Origin: Oxytricha trifallax
Taxonomy: Eukaryota > Ciliophora > Spirotrichea > Sporadotrichida > Oxytrichidae
Direction: 5' to 3'
DNA length: 64,000 nt
NCBI GenBank assembly: GCA_000711775.1
Contig: ARYC01018552.1
Coordinates: 1-64,000, forward strand
This document shows positions 9,856-20,935 of the stretch, piece by piece. The notes below the pieces were generated by a model. That model did no database searches. It saw only the letters and a program-made list of their open reading frames with translations, and was not told where the DNA came from. Positions within the stretch are counted from its first letter, which is position 1. Each line of letters starts with the position of its first letter. Made by a program: the position numbers and the translations under genes.

Positions 9856-12640
9856 ATGAAGATCTAAAAAACAGATAACTAGAATGCAGGTATAAACTCA
9901 CACCCTAACGAAGAGTCTAAGAATGGATTATAATCAGAAATTTCTTGCTCATAGCAGTCGATATTAAGCGATGATTTTCTTATTTCTAATGCCTAATCTG
10001 TAATTAAACCAAGCAAAGTTAAGGCTTAAGAGAAATCTATTGTTAAATGGACTCCTGTCGTGCTTGGTAAATTATTCCCAAACGTTATTTAGTCAACAAA
10101 GTTCAAATACAATTCTGGATAACTGCTAAACAGTGGTGAAGTCCCTGTACAAATCTAGAAGCTTACAGGTGGAGCAATCATAAAACTTCCTTAAGAAAAA
10201 ATTCAAGAATATTTAGCTAGCAATGTTGATGTTTGTTACATATAAAATGATGAGGAGCTTTGCAAATTCCTTGAAGCTTACCTTCAAAGTTTTCGACTTG
10301 CCAGAATCAGGAATAAACCAGTTATGAATAATTAAGAAAGCGACACAAGCAAAAATATTACAGGAGGATGCAAAGTTAATTAGTAACGAGGAGCTCTTAG
10401 AGGGAGTCAAAATTTAATAGATGCTCTCAACGAGACAATTAAATAAAAAGGCAAATCCTAGAAGTTAAGTAGCAATCCTTTTTTGAAGAAAAGAGAAGCT
10501 AAGCTCGCATGTAAGAAATTAGAGGTGATTAATCTATACTATAACAAACAATTAAAGCCTCGTCAAGTGGCTAAGAAATTGAGGATGGATGTGGATGTTG
10601 TATATAAGACTATCGAAAAGTTTAAGTACGAGGTCAAGCATAAGATTCTTGATCCTGAACCACAAAAGAAAGTGGGTAGAAAAGGAGTTTGTGGGAACTA
10701 GCTCTTGCTTGATTCTATCCAGGCCTACCTAGAACAGGACGGAATTTACGAAGTTACAGGATAGAAGCTTCATAATTATTTATTAAACCTGGCTCAAACA
10801 AAGCCAGAGTGGAAGCTACTTAAGGTGCCTTGCGTTACCACTCTTCAAAAGATTCTGTGAGATAAGTTCCATCTAAGATATGGGAAAACTCAGGCTGCTA
10901 ATACAAAGTATAGAGACTCGAACTTCAATGAGAAGAGGCTCTGGATTAGCAGGTTGTTGGCTCAGTTCTTATATGAGGATGCAGTTATCATTTCAGTTGA
11001 TGAGAGCAACTTACGATCGGACTCGATGCCCTCAAAGTAATGGAGCTTCAACATTAAAGATATGCATCGAGATTCTGCAAAATTACAGAAGCGATAAAAA
11101 AGGTTGCAAAATGATAGCATGATCCTCGCTAGCGATGACAAACTTTTGTATGGGAAAAATGCTCCTCAAAATGGATCAAAGTTCTGATTCTTCAACTTCA
11201 AAATTCTCAGAGAGCTTACACCTGGAAAAAATTGAAAATGTTGGGGAATAATTAGAGAAGGTTTCAAATTCATTTGACTTATGGTTTTCTAAAAATTGTA
11301 ATTAAAAGGTTGGAAATATTAAAAGTGGAAAATTCGGTATGGCTAAGTCAATTTCGTAAGCAATTAGCAATTTTGCAATGAAAAGCTTTATAGGACCTAA
11401 GGTAGGATAGGGGTTTAAGAAATATCCTAGACGCCAAAGAATCTTGTCAGCACTCCAATCTAAATTCATGGAGCGAAAGTTCTAAGGGGGTCAAAGTAGT
11501 CATCGAAAACCAGTAATTAAAGTTAGAAAACCATTGAAAATACTAAGGTAATTATTAATGCATAATACTTTTAGGGAAATCCATAACTGAAACCATAAAA
11601 AAAGCAACTTCAGACCCCTTCAATGAAAACTCGGCTTGCATTTACAAAGGACCTCTCCCCGATATTAGAGGTCCCTGAGACCTCCAACTAGAAATTCAGC
11701 TTGACTAAAACTTTTCAGAGTTTCCGCATAAATAGTTCAGTGAAATCAGTGGTGTCTGAAGACAATTCAGCTTCAAAAGTGAAGAGTGGTTTAACTCCTA
11801 TTCTCGATAAAATATCAAAACTAAAACTGGAATCTTCGAGGAAGAAGTCTGTTGACCTAGGTGCCGAAACCAAGTTGGAAAGTCGGTTTGCGGTCACTCC
11901 TAGGAAATTAAAACTCTCAAGTAGCTTCCACAAAGACTCATCGAACCCTGGGTCAGAGCAGGGAAACTTGCAGAGTGAAAGGGCCTCTTACTAAAAGCTT
12001 TGGCCCCAGTTATTTATAGACCCTCACATGAAAAGCATTAAGGAATACTAGAGCGAGATGAAGCAGAACCTGGGACACTATGGGATGAAAGTGATAGAGT
12101 TGTCAATTAAGAAAAGCTCAACTAAGAGATAGCAATTCTCAATGTCTTATATTGCTGCGATTTCCTAGGATAGAATTATCTCCAGTCAAGTGATAGAAGG
12201 AGCTTTTTGACTCAGTTCTCTTTGAAAACTTCATCTACCATACCTTACGCAGTGTAAGAACTGACAAAGAACTACACTCGAAGAAAGTGGTCCTGCTGAT
12301 GGACAACGCAGTCATTCATAAATATTCAGAGATGTTAGCCACAGCCAGAAAGTTTAAAGTGAATGTGCTCTTCAACGCCGAATACTCGCCTTGGCGCAAT
12401 CCAATTGAGCAGTTATTCTCCTTTACAAAGAAGGAGATGAAGATGGACACTATTCAGAACAAGTAAGTTTTAATGGGCTTTACACTTTTAGGCAGCAATT
12501 GGTGAAGAGGGTTGCGGAAATCGTTCAGAATTTAAGAAAAGAAGACATCCTAGGGGATGTGGGCATTCAGTATCAAGAAGTGGATTCACACTCTTCGATT
12601 CGGTTTTGTGTGATGATGTTTGTTTCATAGCTGAAGTAGT
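9856..12640 (+). CDS. Tc1/mariner-like (DDE) transposase gene with N-terminal extension and large internal insert
   Basis: Starts at ATG 9856 (MKIQKTDNQNAGINSHPNEE). About 200 residues of unrecognised sequence precede a helix-turn-helix (about 10510-10610: LKPRQVAKKLRMDVDVVYKT). Catalytic Asp 1 lies in VIISVDESNLRSD (about 11000-11025). Asp 2 lies in VVLLMDNAVIHK (about 12290-12320) and the final Glu in YSPWRNPIEQLF (about 12385-12420), the DD(34-36)E pattern of the Tc1/mariner superfamily. Unusually, about 1 kb of Ser/Lys-rich coding sequence separates Asp 1 from the conserved block before Asp 2 (FSMSYIAAISQDRIISSQ). Introns at about 11513-11574 and 12463-12491 keep the frame. Defects: an in-frame TGA at 10858-10860, an unresolved frame change near 11148-11214 (intron or shift), and one extra T in a T5 run at 12204-12208. 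The C-terminal end is uncertain. It differs from the TBE transposase at 26511-27539. Confidence 0.75.
11513..11574 (+). other. Probable intron inside the DDE transposase insert
   Basis: GTAATTAAAG..CTTTTAG, 62 nt. Joining SSHRKP before it to GNPQLKPQKKQLQ after it preserves the reading frame, which no unspliced reading does. An alternative 5' site 9 nt downstream would also keep phase only with a different length, so the donor is tentative. Confidence 0.5.
12463..12491 (+). other. Intron, 29 nt, in the DDE transposase gene
   Basis: GTAAGTTTTAATGGGC..TTTTAG. Removal joins MKMDTIQNK to QQLVKRVAEIVQNLRKED in frame, whereas read-through meets TGA within a few codons. Confidence 0.65.
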
Positions 12641-12954
12641 GTATAAAACCTGTTTCCCTTTACAATTTCCCCTGTTATGTCAGTTTTAAATTCATCGCAG
12701 ATTATTATAATTAATAACACTATTTATATTTTACTTAAAAATGTCCTAATTCACTCTTTACAACACTCAATTCTAAAATACTGCTTCTATTTCACATTTG
12801 CACTCTTAAAATGGCCACTTCCTTCGCGATTCTACTTAGTTGCATTTCCTTTCATATTATCGCAATTATGCATGAATGCGATATTTTGGCAAAACTTCCA
12901 AATTTTAATGGAGTTACCCTACTTTCAAGCCCCTTTTCGGTAAATGAGAGAGGT

Positions 12955-13205
12955 TTTTATGAAAAAGTCCCTATTTTGGCCTAAACTACGCAAATCTCTG
13001 AAATCGCTAATTTCGCAAATGTCCCAACTTCCCTAATTATAAAGACCCCTAAATTTGAGATGTATGAATTTTTACAAATACATATATAATTTTGACCAGC
13101 CCCCTAAATTTTTTGACCAACTACTAATAAAAAAATGACACATGTCAACAAAAACACAGGGGTTTTGAAATTGAGGGGATTTGGGGTTTACGCATTTTAC
13201 CATTG
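12955..13205. mobile_element. Possible degraded TBE-like terminus
   Basis: GGGGTTTTG near 13163 and GGGGATTTGGGGTTTA near 13179-13195 resemble the inverted C4A4 end of TBE. Upstream, GCCTAAACTACGCAAATCTC and CGCTAATTTCGCAAAT resemble the region just inside the transposase-side terminus of the complete TBE (27510-27580). It may be the outer end of the element that carried the DDE gene at 9856-12640, but no matching left terminus was found. Confidence 0.3.
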
Positions 13206-13630
13206 GTCTAATTATATTATTAATTTAATTTTAATTTTATTTTCACAATTTCCCGATTCAATTCTATTTTAGCAATAATATAAACTAGTGTGTAATTGAG
13301 ATGTTTAGGGTCATTATATGACTATGAGACTATAAATTTGATATTTTAATTTTTGGGTAATAGAACCTATGTATATAGTGAATAGCTCAAACTTATTTTT
13401 AATTACTCTAAAAAAGCAAGTCTGCTTAAAAAATATTCATTTTAAGAGAGGTGTACAATTCTGAAATTTCAGATCTATTAAAAATGCTCCAGATTTGGGC
13501 GATTGAATCCAGAAAAATTGGATCTGGAATTGTTTCCAATCTGAAGAAAAGCTTTCGCTAATATATGGAGTTTTATTCTACAAAATTCTTTAGCAAACTA
13601 CTTATAATGAAATCGTTTCGTGCTGGTAAG

Positions 13631-13648
13631 AATTCCGCTAGCGGAATT
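13631..13648. repeat. Perfect 18-bp palindrome AATTCCGCTAGCGGAATT
   Basis: Perfectly self-complementary, in a very AT-rich region. On each side lies TGCTGGTAAGA in direct orientation (13620-13630 and about 13655-13665), and outside those an inverted pair ATAATGAAAT / ATTTCATTAT. The layered symmetry suggests a protein-binding or cruciform-forming site, but there is no gene nearby to link it to. Confidence 0.6.
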
Positions 13649-14714
13649 GGATCTTGCTGGTAAGATTTCATTATTATGAAAAGCACTCTTTATATTTAGA
13701 AACCAAAACTGATTCCTGAAATTTATTCAATTAAAACTAACTTTCCAAATTATTTACATTTCCTTTTTAGAATTACTTTAGTTAAGCAAATTTACTCATT
13801 TCTAAAATTAGTAACGTAGAGTAATTTTTTATAAGGCTATATTAGAGGTTAACTTAAGTATCGTAAAATAATTTAGATTTTATTGAACAGCAATTTATAT
13901 ATATAAAAACCATATTTAATAGTATCTAATAAATTTAAGTAAGGCTTTGCTTCAATTATTTTTTAGCTTTAGACTCAAATCTGATTATAAGTATAGTAAT
14001 GATAATTGAATTATTGTAAATGTTTGATGCATTTTATATGCACTACTTTAGAATTAAAATAAAGGAAGAAATTGAGACTTAAAATTTGAATTATTACCAA
14101 ATTATTGGTTTTATTATTTGTAAAATTATTGCTTTAATTTTAATCTAAATTAATCAGACATAAAACATTTTTACAGAAAAAATGGTAGATAATAAATTGT
14201 AAATTAAATATATACAAATCATAATAATTGTGAAATATTTTCTAAAATTTAAGGCTATAACTCTTAAAATAAATGTCTTTTAATTAGATTGATTAATTAA
14301 TTAAACAAGTTCAAAAATATTCAAAGTATAAAATCCATTCTATTTCATAGTTATTTTAGAGTAAATAAGTAAATAAGACATTTAATTTTTTAATTAAATT
14401 AATTTAGTTTATTAATTAGCTAAAGACTAATTTATTATAATTATCAAAAATAAAGGGGCTAATTAAATATTTACTAAAAAATTATAAATAAAAATCATAA
14501 ATTAATCAGTATAAAGTCTCTATTTTGCTTAAAAAAAGCATTATTTTTTATTAATTATTTGGTTAAATTATGAATTATTATTTATTTATTTAGAAAAATC
14601 TTTGAAAAACCTATGAATTTGAAAATTTAAAATAATGAAAGTTAAAAAATTAGTATAATTTCAAACTCCAAAATTAAAAATTAAAATTGTATTTTTTCTT
14701 ATTTTTAACTTATT

Positions 14715-16276
14715 ATGAATCAGTGTTTAAACCCCTATATTATAAAGCTTATTTGCAAGATGCTAAAATTGCTTACAGAGCAAAGGAAGAGGTCTTTCCT
14801 AAACTATTTCAACTTCAGCCACAGGCTTTTTAAATAAAAATAATTAAAATCAACCAAAGAATTTCGCTGGTGTTGGTTCAAAATCTAAGAGTTTATCTCA
14901 ATAACAATAAGTTAATCAGGTAAATTTTTAGAATTTAAATCAAAACAACCAGTTACTGAATTAAAACTAGAGTATGATTGCAAATCCTCTTATGAATCTT
15001 GGATAATAATCCAATTAAATTTTGCAGTAGTTAAATCTACAAAATAATTATGGAGTACTTCAACTATATAATCTTAACAACCCCTTAGTTTAATTTTAAG
15101 GAAACTTGATCACTAATCATTAGTACGCAGTGAGCAACAATTTTGAGATTTTAACTTATTTTTACAGAATGGGATTCTAGATATTATTATAAGACGTTGG
15201 TGAATATTCAGAGTAGATGGTAATTGGTTTTATGTATGATAATCAAACAATTTGCTCTTTAGCTAATGAAAATTTCAGCAATTTTAATGTTATTTCTCCA
15301 CTTTTATTCTAAAACCCAACAAAAATTCAGCAATTATTCCATTGCTTTAACATTTTCGCTTCTCAACCTTACTTTTTTTGTTAGGAATAAATCATTTAAC
15401 ATGCATTATTAAGCTTAAAATAAGTTGGATAGGTTGAAAATGCTTTACTTTTTAATAAATTCTTTGATATTGATAATTTCCTTGATGGAGTTCCTAGAGA
15501 CAACTTTGATTAATTCAGATTCACTAAATTCGACTAAAATCTTTTAATTAAATAGTTTCTCCACATTAATTAAACTGTGATCTTTTAGCTTACCTACTCA
15601 AATTAGATATACTCCAGCATTAATTCAAACTTTTGGATCATCTGACAAAGAATTTCTTGTTGTCAAAAGAATAAATAGAAATTGGTATTTCCTTAACCAA
15701 TATAGCGAAATTTTCTAAATAACTTAGAATTCCAACTACCAAATCCCTCACATGAATTAATATATTTAAGAAGTTAGTTAAAGATATTTTATTGAAAGAT
15801 ACTTGGGCAACATTAACATATTTTATAGACTTTAATTGTATCCTCATAATGATAGAAACACTGATATTACTGTGCTCAAAATCTTGTAATAATTTTATAA
15901 AAATAGAACTTACCCAAACATTTCATTTTCTCAAGAACTTCTCCACATAAATGGATAAAATAATCTTATTTAAGAAGAATAAAAAAGAAAATTAATTCAG
16001 CTTGGAGATTTGAAATATGTTTCTTCAAATAATTAGGTTTAAATTCATACTTACAGCTAGTACAAAACTTAGAAGAAAAAGAAGAAGAAGAAGATGAAGA
16101 AGAAGAAGACGAAGAAGAAGAAAGCAATCACTAAAGGCAAGAAAAAGCCTAATAATGTTCCTTATTTGTCTTCTGATTCCTCAACTCAAGAATCACATGC
16201 CTCTTCAGGAGTCTAAACAAGAGGTTAATTCAACGAGCAGCAAATGAGACTTATCAACTTACCTGGCAGAAGATGA
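14715..16276 (+). CDS. Gln/Asn-rich protein with a possible TAF1-like segment
   Basis: A proposed 8-nt first exon (ATGAATCA) and a 37-nt intron (14723-14759) lead into CQNCLQSKGRGLSQ. A long Asn/Gln-rich part follows, including GQQSNQILQQLNLQNNYG. A second intron (15555-15588, GTTTCTCC..TTTTAG) joins FDQNLLIKY to LPTQIRYTPALIQTF in frame. The next segment, KEFLVVKRINRNWYFLNQYS then EIFQITQNSNYQIPHMNQYI then RYFIERYLGNINIFYRL, resembles the part of TAF1 (largest TFIID subunit) with the pattern DFLivr..yyir....iyvvGQ..P..EVP.P. The tail has a Lys-rich stretch (about 16075-16130) and ends LINLPGRR-TGA at 16274-16276. TAF1 assignment is by eye and tentative; the protein is far shorter than full TAF1. 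Confidence 0.6.
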
Positions 16277-18047
16277 TTTAATTAAATATAAATTAATATA
16301 AATGCTTGTGCTACATTGACAGTGGTAGTGAAGCTTAAAAATGAAAAAATTAATTTTAATTCCCCTAAAATTGAAACAACTCTTTTTTTTTATATTTATT
16401 TATTCTTTTTCCTTATAAATACTTCTCCTAGAAAAGTTAATTAATTAAATATAAATTAAAATCGTAATATAAAGTCTTTGAAAGAGAAAGTGTTAAAATA
16501 AATATAAAATAATATTATAATAATTCCTGAATATCTTAAATTAAATTAATAATTAAATAAATTAATTATAGCTATGAAAAGCAAAATAAAGTAAATAGTA
16601 TTTTAGGTTTCTAAAATCTTTATCTTATATTTTTATTAAACTAAGAATTTAAACTATGAAATAAATTGTATTTTATAAATGCAGAGTGAACTGCTTTGAA
16701 AATAGTAGGATTTTGCAAATAAGTAAATTGAATAGAATAAAATAAATTTAAATAGCAATTAAAAAATTTCTCTTAAATAAGTTAGCAAAATAAGTGTACT
16801 TTTATAGAGTGCAAAGTGAGCTAAAATTAGTAATAAAAAACATAATAATTGCTAGTCTTTTTCACTTGCGTGAATTAAATAGTTTATATATATATAAGCA
16901 CTCTGTAAAGAGTGTAAGTGTAAGTAGCGTGAATTAATAAAAATTACCATGAAATAAAAGTGCATGAAAAGCTTTGCTATAATGCTATTCCAGTGTAACA
17001 AACATTTGCGAATAAAAATAGCACTCACTTTATCACAAAAATCATATAAAAAATGCGATTACATAAATTTAAAGACACAGAAATGTAGAACTCGAGTTGC
17101 TCTTCAAAGTGCACACAAAGCGCACTGAAGTTAGTGGTGAGTGCCTGAGATGTGTTGCTAATAGTGGAAGTGCGATAGAGATCGCAGATTTATCACTTTT
17201 TGATTTCCATTATTAGTTTAATTATTAAAGTAGTAATTATTAATTAATTAAATTCAAACTTAATTCAAATGTGAAGGTAAAACCGCATCCCCATACAAAT
17301 AGTGTGAACGGTAAAACTTCGCCCCTGATCGGTCAACAGGGTATAAGCCCCATATATTCTTGATTAGCATCTCAAATTCTATAAGACTGGTAAGTATGGC
17401 CTCGAAATAAAATTATAAATTTTTTCCAAACTTCACCGTATTTGCATTAGAGAAATTACTTACCAAAGAATGAGTAAATAATCAAAAATATATAAATATA
17501 ACATATAAGCTTATAGTAAATTTTTAATTTATTTTGATTGTTTATTATGCCATAGCGAATAAATCTTTATTTTTAAAATGAACAATGTTTTTAATAAAAA
17601 GTATTTCTAAATAGATTATTAAAGTTGAGGATATAATAGGTCTTTAAAACAACCAATAAGAATTATTTTTAATATATATTTACTAATTATATTGGATAAA
17701 ATATTAATATATTTAATTATCTATAAGTTTTATATAAATGAAAGTTAACATATTCAAAATTAAAGTTAATAATCTATGACGAGTTAACGCAAAATCTATT
17801 TTTAGACTTAGCTCGTCAAATAAAAATGATAATTAATTTAATAATTATAATTTTTCTAAATTTTTTATTATTATTGATGACTTACTAAAATATTCAAATT
17901 TTCTCTAATTCTCTCGATCGGCTCCCTCAAATTAAATTAAATTCTGTCCTTTTAAATTTCCTTATTTATCGATATATTTAAAAATTTTAATCAACTTATA
18001 AATTCTATGTGTACAAACGTAATGGGGTTTACATAAACTACTCCAAA
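16277..18047. other. AT-rich spacer, no gene recognised
   Basis: Mostly A/T homopolymer-like sequence with stops in all frames under the ciliate code. A slightly GC-richer patch at 17275-17420 (AACCGCATCCCCATACAAAT, CGCCCCTGATCGGTCAACAG) was inspected for a tRNA or small RNA; no cloverleaf or recognisable RNA was found. Confidence 0.45.
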
Positions 18048-18863
18048 GACCTAGATTCAAGAGATACCACAGAGATAAGTAGATAAAATTTGTTTGAATT
18101 TAGCGCACTAATAATCATCAAATCTTCATTAAATTCACAAAAACTTGAGTTTTCGCAACTAACCCAATAAGACCCCAACTATACCCTACAAATCGGCTAG
18201 AATTTGTAGAATCGCCAGATTGCAAAATTGAAATACACATATATAATAGTGCACATTTCTTTTATAAAAATTTCATAAATTCCTAAAGCGAAAAAAAATA
18301 ATAAAAAATTTTTAGCTTTGGGAAGTTTTGTTAAATGATTCAAAATATAATAATATTAAGAGGAAATAGAGAAAATGCGAGCAAATCTTTTTATTTATTA
18401 TCAGAAAAATAAAAACAAGACTACTTTTGACAAAATGAGAAATCATTTCAACTATAGTATAACTAAGCATAACTAGCTCCAATAAAAAATGAATAAAATT
18501 AAGTTTATTTAAATATCATAATTTTGATTGGATATAAGCAAGAAATATTCATGGCAATTTTAGTACAATATAAATCAAGCAACTTTTAAATATTTCTGAT
18601 ACAAATTTAATTAATATATAATAGTTATTACATAGCACTTTTTTATAAATAGAAACATAAATATTAAGAAAATTTTAAATATACTAAGATCCAAAATCAA
18701 AAAAAATCTAAAAAAGATTTCTCGCTTTGGGAAATCAACAATTAAAATATCTGAAAATATATTATAAGCATGATTTTTTATCTCTAATTAATTATCTGGC
18801 GAATATTCAAATTTTAACCGAATCAAAGCACTTAGAAACCTCACTAAAGGGTTTGGGGTTTTG
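18048..18863 (+). mobile_element. TBE relic, kinase-side terminus, split by a younger insertion
   Basis: 18048-18194 matches, in reverse orientation, the region just inside the left end of the complete TBE (23590-23710): GAGATACCACAGAGATAAG, then ACCCAATAAGACCCCAACTA. 18821-18863 continues the terminal repeat: AATCAAAGCACTTAGAAACC and GGGTTTGGGGTTTTG. Between them sits an unrelated 626-bp element. Only the outer few hundred bases of the TBE survive here; the coding part is missing. Confidence 0.8.
18195..18820. mobile_element. 626-bp non-autonomous inverted-repeat element nested in a TBE terminus
   Basis: The left end reads GGCTAGAATTTGTAGAATCG and continues CCAGAT. The reverse complement of the right end reads GGTTAAAATTTGAATATTCG and continues CCAGAT. 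About 21 of 26 bases match, so the element has terminal inverted repeats. The host TBE sequence CTACAAATCAAAGC is split as CTACAAATC | element | AATCAAAGC, giving a likely 4-bp target duplication AATC. No coding capacity; internally AT-rich with two GCTTTGGGAA words. The superfamily is unknown. Confidence 0.7.
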
Positions 18864-19240
18864 AATATGAAGACTTCTAAAAGTCTAATTTCAGCTGCTT
18901 TTTGCATGAAGAGGAACATCAAAGAGATACACTCTGGCAGAGCTAAGATCTACTTTATGCATGATAAAGTAGATGGTAGGTAATAGTGCACAACATTCAT
19001 GAGGTCTTATACTCACTCAGCCAAAGTAAAGAGGCATATGCAAAATCAATAGTTAAGTGAATTATTTATTAAAAATGAGGACACTAAAAAGCTAATACCC
19101 GCTAGAAGATAAAATAATTTAATTACATTTTAACTTATTCCCCTTCATAAACCATCTACTTTAAAACTCTAATAAAATATGCAAAATAATCTTCTTTATT
19201 AATAAAAAACTCATTCAAACTACTGGAGGGTTTTTGAGTT
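18864..19240 (+). mobile_element. Internally deleted TBE relic with zinc-finger remnant
   Basis: 18864-19110 encodes a recognisable piece of the TBE zinc-finger protein (RAKIYFMHDKVDGRQQCT, then SYTHSAKVKRHMQNQQLSE). It is about three-quarters identical by eye to 24640-24850 of the complete element, but the second zinc-binding Cys reads as Phe. Sequence then jumps directly to a terminus like that at 1290-1398, ending GGAGGGTTTTTGAG near 19226-19238. The kinase domain is deleted. Confidence 0.72.
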
Positions 19241-19980
19241 TGACTATTATCTCTTAAGGGTTCACTTTGGTGTTCTTGAATGAAATCTGAAATACTTGTT
19301 GACTCTTTGTTTTGTTTCTCCATGCAATTTTATATCTAAGTAATTTAATAAGTTTATAATTATTATAATTTCTATCAGGAATTTAATTTTACAGAACTTT
19401 TATCTATCATCAATTTTTATCTAAATAATTTACGAATTTTTTATACTTATAGAATTTAAGAATAAATGTATTTCATAAGTAATTAAAAATCTATTTTAAT
19501 ACACATAAAACACATTAAAAAAATGCTTGTAGATTAGTGACTTTATTTGTATTTATATTCAATCTGTATTTTTACAATAAAATTATAATAAATTACTAAT
19601 AATTTTTACTTTTTATAATAAAGATTTATTATTCCTCGATAATACTGGCAAAAGTATTCTACGTGACATTAAATTAATTGACTTATTTTGTGAATTTAGC
19701 GAATAAAAGTAGAGAATCAGCAGATAGTCATGTGATTTTTTAATAATCACATGATAATAATATTTTGATCATTGATTAGCAAATTTTTATTTATATTTTA
19801 TTATTAAAATTAAATTGTATTTTATATCAAAAGTAAAAGATTAATAATCTTAATCTGAATTTGTAAGATTTCTATAAATATAATAAAATTTTCATTTTAC
19901 CTATAAAATCCTTAAAAAAAGAATTCTTAATTAACTAAAATTATTTTAAAATACATATCCTAACTTACTGCTAATTATTT
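19241..19980. other. AT-rich spacer, nothing recognised
   Basis: About 740 bp of A/T-rich sequence without supported genes or clear repeats. Confidence 0.4.
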
Positions 19981-20426
19981 ATGATAATTACTTTTGTATT
20001 TAGTATAGTATTATTAATAGTCTAGGTATAAGATTCATTATACCAAACAAGTAAAATTGTTGCTGTAGAAACAAAATTCCTATTGAAAAGCATTTAGTGA
20101 AACTTTACCCAAATAATTTTGACAAAATTCTCTAGGAAATTAATTAAGCTCTTATTTAAGGAAAGAGTGAATAGCAAATTTATATTAAGGTAATGAGAGT
20201 GATGATGTTAAAAGGATTAAAAGAATATGAGAATGAATAAGATGACAGTAATATCAATGAGAGAGAGGCTATCAGAATTCTCATCATTCAACACATAGTA
20301 GCTTTTTCTAATCATCCCAATAAATTTAAATAGGAACTCTAGAAAGAACTCGATTACTTTCTATAAAAATAATAACTCTGGATTATAAAACAATAAAAAG
20401 GAGGATAATTAATTAAATTATCATGA
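19981..20426 (+). CDS. Small predicted secreted protein
   Basis: Starts MIITFVFSIVLLIVQVQDSL, a convincing signal peptide. A 26-nt intron (about 20063-20088, GTAGAAACAA..GAAAAG) joins SKIVA in frame to HLVKLYPNNFDKILQEINQA. The mature part is helical and charged (KGLKEYENEQDDSNINEREA then IRILIIQHIVAFSNHPNKFK) and ends at TGA 20424-20426. About 140 residues, no cysteines in the mature part and no recognised domain. The frame stays closed if the intron is not removed. It lies between transposon relics and the PDI-like gene on the other strand. Confidence 0.55.
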
Positions 20427-20935
20427 AAAAGAGCTAACTATATGTTCAAAAAATTATAATTAATCATGAAATCTAAAAATTTTATTAATTGAAAATTAGA
20501 TAATTTTTGATTTTATAATAAAAATAAATGTACTTGTTTAGCATCATCATTTAATTATCGCGAAAATACATAATAAATGTAAAAAAAATTAATTATTAAA
20601 TAACTTAATTTCGATCATGTTTTAGCATTAAAGACTAGTTTTTTAGTTCATAATTATGAGAATTTCATAAGAATAAGCTATATAATAAATTTTTTGAAGT
20701 TGATTTTTCTTAAAATTTATGATAATATTATTATTAGTTTTCTAGAACTTGTCTTAAAGGGCTAAATAATTGTTCATAAACTTTTTCAATAAATATGGTT
20801 AAATAGCACTTTAGCTAAAAATGTTATTTTGCTTTAATTGTCTCTATTTTCAAAGCTAAAGATACATAACATATAAAGATTAATCTTAAAATATTCCAAT
20901 TAGAAATTATAAATTAACCAACTAATTTTTAACAT
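20427..20935. other. AT-rich intergenic stretch
   Basis: Convergent 3' regions of the small secreted protein gene and the PDI-like gene. Nothing else seen. Confidence 0.4.

Larger units (their letters stand above)
12641..14714. other. AT-rich spacer with a TBE-like terminus and a palindrome
   Basis: No supported gene. Around 12960-13205 are telomere-like words (ACAGGGGTTTTG, GGGGATTTGGGGTTTA) and a stretch resembling the sub-terminal region of the complete TBE (CGCTAATTTCGCAAAT), possibly a badly degraded transposon end. An 18-bp palindrome lies at 13631-13648. The rest is nearly pure A/T. Confidence 0.45.

Noticed and set aside
12677-12943. Plus-strand 88-codon hydrophobic ORF downstream of the DDE gene
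   Set aside because: No homology or start context; overlaps probable 3' region of the transposase gene and looks like chance.
16075-16130. AAG/GAA repeat as a microsatellite
   Set aside because: It is in frame as a Lys-rich segment of the gene at 14715-16276, so it is better explained as coding.
17275-17420. Possible tRNA or small RNA in a GC-richer patch
   Set aside because: No cloverleaf or terminal stem could be drawn by hand.
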